Assembly (NCBI GenBank): GCA_020633515.1
Contig: JACKDM010000021.1
Span: forward strand, 10,631 to 74,630
Length of the DNA stretch: 64,000 nt
Direction: 5' to 3'
Source of the DNA: Myxococcales bacterium
GTDB lineage: Bacteria > Myxococcota > Bradymonadia > UBA7976 > UBA1532
Shown here: one piece after another, positions 59,529-64,000 of the stretch
Layout: each line of letters begins with the position of its first letter
How positions within the stretch are numbered: position 1 is the first letter of the stretch
Translations under genes and position numbers: made by a program
The notes under the pieces: model-generated
The model's input: only the letters and a program-made list of their open reading frames with translations
What the model was told of the DNA's origin: nothing
Databases searched by the model: none

Positions 59529-60544
59529 GAGTGCGATCTCCTCGGGGTGATGCGGGCGAGGGCGATGAGCGACAACAGAGTGATCAGGCTGATGTTGCGT
59601 GAAGTGGGCGTCTGGGGAAAGTCGGGCGCGGCGGCGCAGCCGGGATCGGCGGGGGCGGGCGCGGCGTCGGGGGCGGCGTCGGGGCCGAGGTCGGCGGCGG
59701 GCGGCGGGAGCGGGGTGAGGGTGCCTTGGCCGGTGGCGGTCCAGAGCGCGGCGTGGGTGGCGCGGGGGTCGCCGAGGAGGCGCGGGGGGTCGAGCGCGAG
59801 CGGGGTGGGGGTGGCGTCGATCCAGCCGCGGGCGTGGTCGCCGGGTTCGAGGCCGGCGGCGTGGAGGCGCCAGCCGTCGGGGGCGGGGTCGACGCGGGCG
59901 AGCGCGGGGCGGCGGAGGGGGCGGTCGGGGGAGACGGCGGCGAGGCCGGCGGCGTCGTCGGGCGCCGGGTCGCGGGCTTCGCCGAGGGGGAGGCGGGGGA
60001 CCATGAGCGCGGCGGGGGCGTCGGTGTGGCCGAGGCCGAGGGCGTGACCGAGCTCGTGGGCGAGGAGGGTGCGGCGGTGCCAGGCGTCGGGGGTGAGGGC
60101 TTCGGTGATGCGGAAGCGGGCGGTGTGGAGGAGGACGTCGGCGTCGGTGATGACGCCGTCTTCGGCGGTGACGAGGGTGAAGGCGACGAGCGCGGGGTCG
60201 CCGACGAGCTCGAGCCAGGCGGCGGGGTCGTCGATGGCGGTGACGGTGGTGGCGCCGTCGGGGGCGAGCGGGGCGGCGGGGGCGGGGGCGAAGGCGGCGG
60301 GGCCGGCGTGGGTCCAGGCGGCGGCGGCGGCGTCCCAGGGGGGGCCGGCTTCGGCGAGCGGGATCGGGTCGGCCGGGGGGCGGAGCGGGTCACCGGCGGC
60401 GTCGAGGAGCGGGGTCCAGGCGGCGAGGAGCGGGGTGAGCAGCGGGATGAGGCGCAGCGCGGGGGGGCGAGCTGGCCGGGGGGGGCCGGGCGCGGGCGGG
60501 CGAGCGGGCCGGGGGTGGCCGGGCGCGGGCGGGCGAGCGGTCAC
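59525..60544 (-). CDS. Second matrixin-type zinc metalloprotease
   Basis: 339 aa. [11 protein letters not shown] gives zinc ligands His163, His167 and His173 with Glu164. It is more diverged than its neighbour and its N-terminus is unusual: a Pro/Arg-rich repeat ([11 protein letters not shown]) encoded by a 33-bp tandem repeat comes before the hydrophobic [14 protein letters not shown], so either the true start lies further in or the repeat has expanded into the signal region. The C-terminal GCAAAP plus a hydrophobic segment looks like a weak MYXO-CTERM. It overlaps the downstream protease gene by 4 bp (coupled translation). Confidence 0.85.
   Translation of the reverse strand: MTARPPAPGHPRPARPPAPGPPRPARPPALRLIPLLTPLLAAWTPLLDAAGDPLRPPADPIPLAEAGPPWDAAAAAWTHAGPAAFAPAPAAPLAPDGATTVTAIDDPAAWLELVGDPALVAFTLVTAEDGVITDADVLLHTARFRITEALTPDAWHRRTLLAHELGHALGLGHTDAPAALMVPRLPLGEARDPAPDDAAGLAAVSPDRPLRRPALARVDPAPDGWRLHAAGLEPGDHARGWIDATPTPLALDPPRLLGDPRATHAALWTATGQGTLTPLPPPAADLGPDAAPDAAPAPADPGCAAAPDFPQTPTSRNISLITLLSLIALARITPRRSHS
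60466..60540 (-). repeat. 33-bp tandem repeat in protease N-terminus
   Basis: About two and a third copies of GGGCGAGCGGGCCGGGGGTG plus 13 more bases. Translated on the minus strand it gives the [11 protein letters not shown] repeat at the extreme N-terminus of the second matrixin. Confidence 0.75.
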
Positions 60545-60550
60545 CGGCGG

Positions 60551-61174
60551 TCAGGGGCGGACGGTGGGTGCGTCGGGGCGGAGGTCGAGCGCGTCGGGGT
60601 CCGCGGGTGCTTCGGGCGCGGCCTGCAGGCGCGCGATCTCGCCGACGAGGCGGGTCAGCGGCACCTCGCGGGCGGTGGGGCCGTGGCCGGCGAGGGTGCC
60701 GTCGGGGGCGATGTCGACGAGGCTGAGGCCGTCGAGGTCGCGCACGAGGCGGGCGCCGTCGAGGCCGGGCACGACGCGGAGCTTGCCTTGCGCCATGCCG
60801 ACGACGGCGAGGGGGGCGTCGGGCGCGCTCGCTTCGAGGAAGACGATGACCTGTTCGCCGACGTCGAAGCGGGCGGCGCCGGGGACCTTCTGGCCGATGC
60901 CGCCGATGACGCCGCCGGGGACCTCGACGACGAGCGGGTCGGGCGGCGTGCCTTTGAGGGTGGTCTCGGGGAGGAGGGTGGCGCGGGTGACGATGCGCTT
61001 GCCGCGGCGGGTGGGCTCGGTCGCCTGCACGGTCGCGAGCACGATGAGATCGGCGAGGCGGACGAGGTCGGGCAGCTCGAGCCGGCGTACGGTCGCGGCG
61101 GCCGCCGTGGTGGGCGGGATGAGCGCGGCGGGGGGGAGCACGAGCGCGAGGGCGGCGAGGAGGCGGGCGAGCAT
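60551..61174 (-). CDS. Small exported protein of matrixin operon
   Basis: 207 aa. A hydrophobic signal (MLARLLAALALVLPPAALIP) precedes a compact beta-rich domain (DLIVLATVQATEP, LVVEVPGGVIGGIGQKVPGA, FDVGEQVIVFLE). I recall such proteins beside matrixins in Myxococcota but know of no function. It is the first gene of the operon, 6 bp upstream of the second matrixin. A signal of co-function, possibly an inhibitor or chaperone, is inferred from position only. Confidence 0.8.
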   Translation of the reverse strand: MLARLLAALALVLPPAALIPPTTAAAATVRRLELPDLVRLADLIVLATVQATEPTRRGKRIVTRATLLPETTLKGTPPDPLVVEVPGGVIGGIGQKVPGAARFDVGEQVIVFLEASAPDAPLAVVGMAQGKLRVVPGLDGARLVRDLDGLSLVDIAPDGTLAGHGPTAREVPLTRLVGEIARLQAAPEAPADPDALDLRPDAPTVRP

Positions 61175-61383
61175 GGGGCAGGACCTCTGGTTCGGTTCGG
61201 GGCGAGGTTACCGCAATTGGGGATGCCGGCGCGGGGAGAAGGGCGCCGCAAAATGTGGCGGGGCGCGCGCGGGTAGGGGGCTCGGGCCGGGTCGGCCGCG
61301 GGCTCGTCGAGCGCGACGGCGCGCGGGAGCGGTCGGGCGATCGGCCGGCGAGGTGGTGGAGGGAGTTCGGGCTACCGGCGCGC

Positions 61384-62015
61384 TCAGGCGTCGCGGCGCT
61401 CGATCCAGCGGCCGAAGCCATCGCGCTCGGGAGAGAGGGTGTCGTCGAAGACATGCTCGCCCTTGCCGGTGCTCCCCTTGCTGCCATCGACCCGGATGCG
61501 GAAGCTGCGGGGGCGGGTGTCGTGCGGGAGGGGGAGACGGGTGTCGTGCGGGAGGGGGAGACGGGTGTCGTGCGGGAGGGGGAGACGGGTGTCGTGCGGG
61601 AGGGGGAGACGCGAACATGCGGCTTTCGGGCTGCCGGGAGCGGGCGTCGTGCGGGAGGGGGAGACGCGAACATGCGGCTTTCGGGCTGCCGAAAGCGAGT
61701 GTCGTGCGGGAGGGGGAGACGCGAACATACGGCTTTCGGGCTCCCGAGAACGGGTGTGATCGCCCACCTCGTCGACCGGGCCGGCATCGGGCGCACGGTG
61801 AGCCGCTCGTAGACCCGCGATGGGTCAGTCGGTATGCCCTTGGCCTCGACCGCGCGACCGTAATAGTCGGGGTCGAGATGCTTTACGCGCGCCATTGACT
61901 CGGCGATGACCACGGCGGGATCCACATTTACTTGGCCGCTACAATCCAGTAGCGTCCTGCCTGCGCGCTGGAATAGACCCTCGCAACGGTCTGGATGGCC
62001 GATCCTCCTTCTCAC
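61384..62015 (-). pseudogene. Unknown gene split by a motif array
   Basis: Two protein-like pieces face each other across the repeat array. The 5' piece (62015 to about 61765) reads SGQVNVDPAVVIAESMARVK and YYGRAVEAKGIPTDPSRVYE; the 3' piece (about 61510 to 61384) reads IRVDGSKGSTGKGEHVFDD and ERDGFGRWIERRDA then stop. The two pieces are in different frames, and the array between them codes only for repeat peptide. They look like one gene interrupted by array growth or insertion. The family is not recognised. Confidence 0.5.
61515..61760 (+). repeat. Compound motif array (24-bp and 55-bp units)
   Basis: Four 24-bp units begin at 61515, 61539, 61563 and 61587, built on GTGCGGGAGGGGGAGACGGG. 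They pass into 55-bp units whose GAGAC core lies at 61606, 61661 and 61716, each followed by GCGAACAT. In the second of these, GCTTTCGG (61677-61684) and CCGAAAGC (61689-61696) form a perfect 8-bp hairpin with a GCTG loop. Confidence 0.92.
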
Positions 62016-62035
62016 ATCGAAAATCGGAGTTTGTC

Positions 62036-63598
62036 ATGTACCAGAACCCGACTGGAATCCCGCTGGCAACGACGCAAGAGCTCGTCCGCGGCAACGGCGC
62101 CGCAGTGTCTTCGCTCGACCCTCACAAAGCGGAGCGCGCTCCCGAGTGCAACGTGCTGCGCGACTTGATGGAAGGGCTGGTCATCCAGGATGCTGCTGGC
62201 AATGCGATCCCTGGTGCGGCAGAGTCTTGGGAGATCCAGAGGGATCAGCGCTTCGAGTTCAATCTTCGCCAAGACGCCAAGTGGTCCAATGGAGACCCTG
62301 TCACTGCGTACGATTTCGAGTACAGCTTCAGGCGGGTCGCTGACCCCTCGACCGCTTCTCCTCACTCTTGGTATGTCGAGCGGGCTCGGATCAAGAACGC
62401 CAGAGATGTGATTTCGGGCGCAAAGGACAAGAGCGAGCTCGGAGTCACCGCCGTCGATGCTCGAACTCTGGTTCTCGAGACTGAAGTGCCGGCGCCGCAC
62501 TTGGTGCAAATGCTCGCCCATGCAGCGGCGTATCCCGTGCACCGGGCTACGGTCGAACGCTGGGGCGATGCCTGGGTCACGCCTGAGCACTATGTCTCGA
62601 ACGGCGCTTACGCGCTGAGAGGTCGGTCGGCCGCTGAGGGGGTCGTCCTGGTGCGCAACGGGAACTACTGGGACGATGGCAGCACCCTGATCGACAAGGT
62701 GACATACCTTGCGTTCGAGAGCCTGAGCGAAGAAATGGACCGCTTCTTGTCAGCGGGCATCCACATGACGGACGGGTTTCCGGACGAGAAGTTCCGTTGG
62801 CTCCTCAAGGAGCACCCGCAAAGCGTGGCGGTCTCTCCCTATCTCTGCACCTCTTACTTTGGCTTCAACAACGAGCGCCCACCCTTTGATGATGTGCGGG
62901 TGCGCAAAGCACTCTCGTATGCCATTGATCGAGACATCATCACCAAGGCTGTGTTGGGTCAAGGCCAACAGAACGCGTACGGGCTGACGCATCGGGGGAT
63001 CGCGGATTTCTCTCCCGATAAGCCAGAGTACGCGGCATTGACGCAAGCGGAGCGGGTGGCCAAGGCGAGAGAGCTGTTGAGTGAGGCCGGCTTCACCAGC
63101 GGCAGTCCGCTTCGCTTTACCGTGCTGAGCAGCATGGATGACAATGACAAGCGGCTCGCTGCTGCGGTGCAGTCGCTCTGGGCGAGGTCACTCGGGAGCC
63201 TTGTCGTGGTAGAACTCGAAGCCCAAGACTGGAGCGCTTATCTGGCGAGATCCAGGCGTGGAGATTTCGATGTCCGCTATGCGAGTTGGCGTGCCGACTA
63301 CAATGAGGCTTCAGCGTTCTTGTCCATGGCAACAGCGGGCAGTGCCGTGAACTGTGAAAGGTATTCGAGCGCCGCTTTCGACCGGGCCATGAATGATGCA
63401 GCCACACGGGCGAAGACGGCGGAGGAACGCAGCCCGTTCTATTCCATCGCGGAAGCGCAATTGGTGAAAGACATGCCCATTGCGCCTGTCTTCGAGGGCG
63501 TGAGGTCGCGCCTGGTGAACGCTCGGGTGGGAGGGTATCCAATGGGGAACCCTCATGGAACTGTCTACTCCAAAGACTTGTGCTTGATGCAGGGGTAG
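62036..63598 (+). CDS. OppA/MppA-like peptide-binding protein lacking a signal peptide
   Basis: 520 aa. The chain follows Gram-negative oligopeptide-binding proteins from the mature N-terminus on: TTQELVRGNG, SLDPHK, NVLRDLMEGLV, RQDAKWSNGDPVTAYDFEYS, SPYLCTSYFGFNNERPPFDD, and YNEASAFLSM near the end. These proteins deliver peptides to an ABC permease in the periplasm. Here translation begins at ATG 62036 (GGAGTTTGTC before it), almost where mature OppA begins, and no signal sequence is encoded upstream, so the product would stay in the cytoplasm unless another fusion exists. Codon usage is clearly less GC-extreme than in the neighbours, suggesting recent transfer. No oppBCDF genes are nearby. 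Confidence 0.9.
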   Translation: MYQNPTGIPLATTQELVRGNGAAVSSLDPHKAERAPECNVLRDLMEGLVIQDAAGNAIPGAAESWEIQRDQRFEFNLRQDAKWSNGDPVTAYDFEYSFRRVADPSTASPHSWYVERARIKNARDVISGAKDKSELGVTAVDARTLVLETEVPAPHLVQMLAHAAAYPVHRATVERWGDAWVTPEHYVSNGAYALRGRSAAEGVVLVRNGNYWDDGSTLIDKVTYLAFESLSEEMDRFLSAGIHMTDGFPDEKFRWLLKEHPQSVAVSPYLCTSYFGFNNERPPFDDVRVRKALSYAIDRDIITKAVLGQGQQNAYGLTHRGIADFSPDKPEYAALTQAERVAKARELLSEAGFTSGSPLRFTVLSSMDDNDKRLAAAVQSLWARSLGSLVVVELEAQDWSAYLARSRRGDFDVRYASWRADYNEASAFLSMATAGSAVNCERYSSAAFDRAMNDAATRAKTAEERSPFYSIAEAQLVKDMPIAPVFEGVRSRLVNARVGGYPMGNPHGTVYSKDLCLMQG

Positions 63599-64000
63599 CG
63601 CAGTGCAGGGGCGCCTGGCCCTGTGTGGCCTCGCCAACGCGAGGGCGAAGCCCTCACCGGCACGAGCAGCGGCGCCCGTTGGCATGTGGAGCCGAGGCAC
63701 CGGGCCGGCCGAGACGGTGACGCTCGTCGCGAAGACGCCGATCTCGCACTGCGCGCGGGCGCCGTAGAGGCCGGCCGGGACGTCGCAGCCGCCGTAGACC
63801 GGGGTGACGCGCAGCTCGATGCCATGGCCGAGGTCGAACGCGCAGCTCAAGAGCCCGAGGTCGCGGCTCTGGGTGATCGTGCGGGAGGGGGAGACCTGTA
63901 CAGACCTCGCTACCATGTACGCTGATCTGCGGCTGAACCCACTGAAATCACGAGCGAATCACTCGGTATCCGCGTTCCGCCGGTGACGCCTCACCGGCCG
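63599..64000 (-). other. Gene remnant with one dispersed motif
   Basis: The minus strand from about 63875 down to 63640 reads RDLGLLSCAFDLGHGIELRV, TPVYGGCDVPAGLYGARAQC and EIGVFATSVTVSAGPVPRLH, convincing as protein but with no sensible start: its upstream side meets a dispersed motif (core 63890-63902) and its downstream side runs into the end of the OppA-like gene. Probably the tail of a broken gene. The last ~90 bp hold nothing recognisable. Confidence 0.4.
63890..63902 (+). repeat. Dispersed motif core, one mismatch
   Basis: GGAGACCTGTACA, preceded by GTGCGGGAGG as in the 61.5-kb array. It marks the upstream edge of the remnant described above. Confidence 0.7.

Overview
The window is very GC-rich bacterial DNA that looks like a member of the Myxococcota (the former deltaproteobacterial myxobacteria and relatives). 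The signs are lipoproteins and secreted proteins built from thrombospondin type-3 repeats, the CDGxDNDCDG metal-binding motif, DUF4215 repeats and MYXO-CTERM-like tails, together with paired matrixin-type proteases, a caspase-like pseudogene and an orphan roadblock/LC7 protein. I cannot place it below phylum level. No rRNA, tRNA, CRISPR array or replication origin was seen.

Layout. 1-2.9 kb is decayed: a frameshifted caspase-family gene followed by a tandem repeat array. 2.9-38.0 kb holds five plus-strand genes with gaps of only 13-112 bp, apparently one ~35 kb operon. It encodes two paralogous giants (3795 and 3492 aa), a 2154-aa Cys-rich lipoprotein, an 1816-aa Ig-repeat lipoprotein and a 367-aa exported protein. 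38.0-39.0 kb is a REP-associated-type tyrosine transposase on the minus strand. 39.2-43.9 kb has a propeller/DUF4215 lipoprotein, an SGNH hydrolase and an SRPBCC protein. 44.0-49.1 kb is a housekeeping and signalling block: an FlgT-like small protein, FtsB, a GAF-GAF-GGDEF diguanylate cyclase overlapping ftsB, a PIN-PhoH ATPase and a roadblock protein. 49.6-58.7 kb has a hypothetical protein, an SGNH pseudoenzyme lipoprotein and three Cys-rich surface proteins, with a 203-bp MITE-like element between two of them. 58.7-61.2 kb is a minus-strand operon of two matrixins and a small exported protein. 61.4-64.0 kb is a scarred region: a gene broken by a repeat array, an OppA-like gene lacking its signal peptide, and a remnant.

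The most unusual signal is a DNA-level motif, consensus GGTGGNGGAGACSCGNACA, seen roughly 30 times on both strands. It occurs between genes as tandem arrays (22-, 24-, 45- and 55-bp periods; 33 bp inside one gene) and inside coding sequences in different reading frames. Within the second giant gene it replaces sequence without changing protein length relative to the paralogue, and the surrounding codon-usage pattern is locally broken. It could be a REP-type repeat served by the local transposase, or a DNA uptake or recombination signal. Both are inferences.

The encoded proteins are mostly exported or lipid-anchored. The giant operon carries no secretion apparatus of its own, so it probably builds a cell-surface or extracellular assembly (adhesion, predation or matrix) using secretion systems encoded elsewhere.
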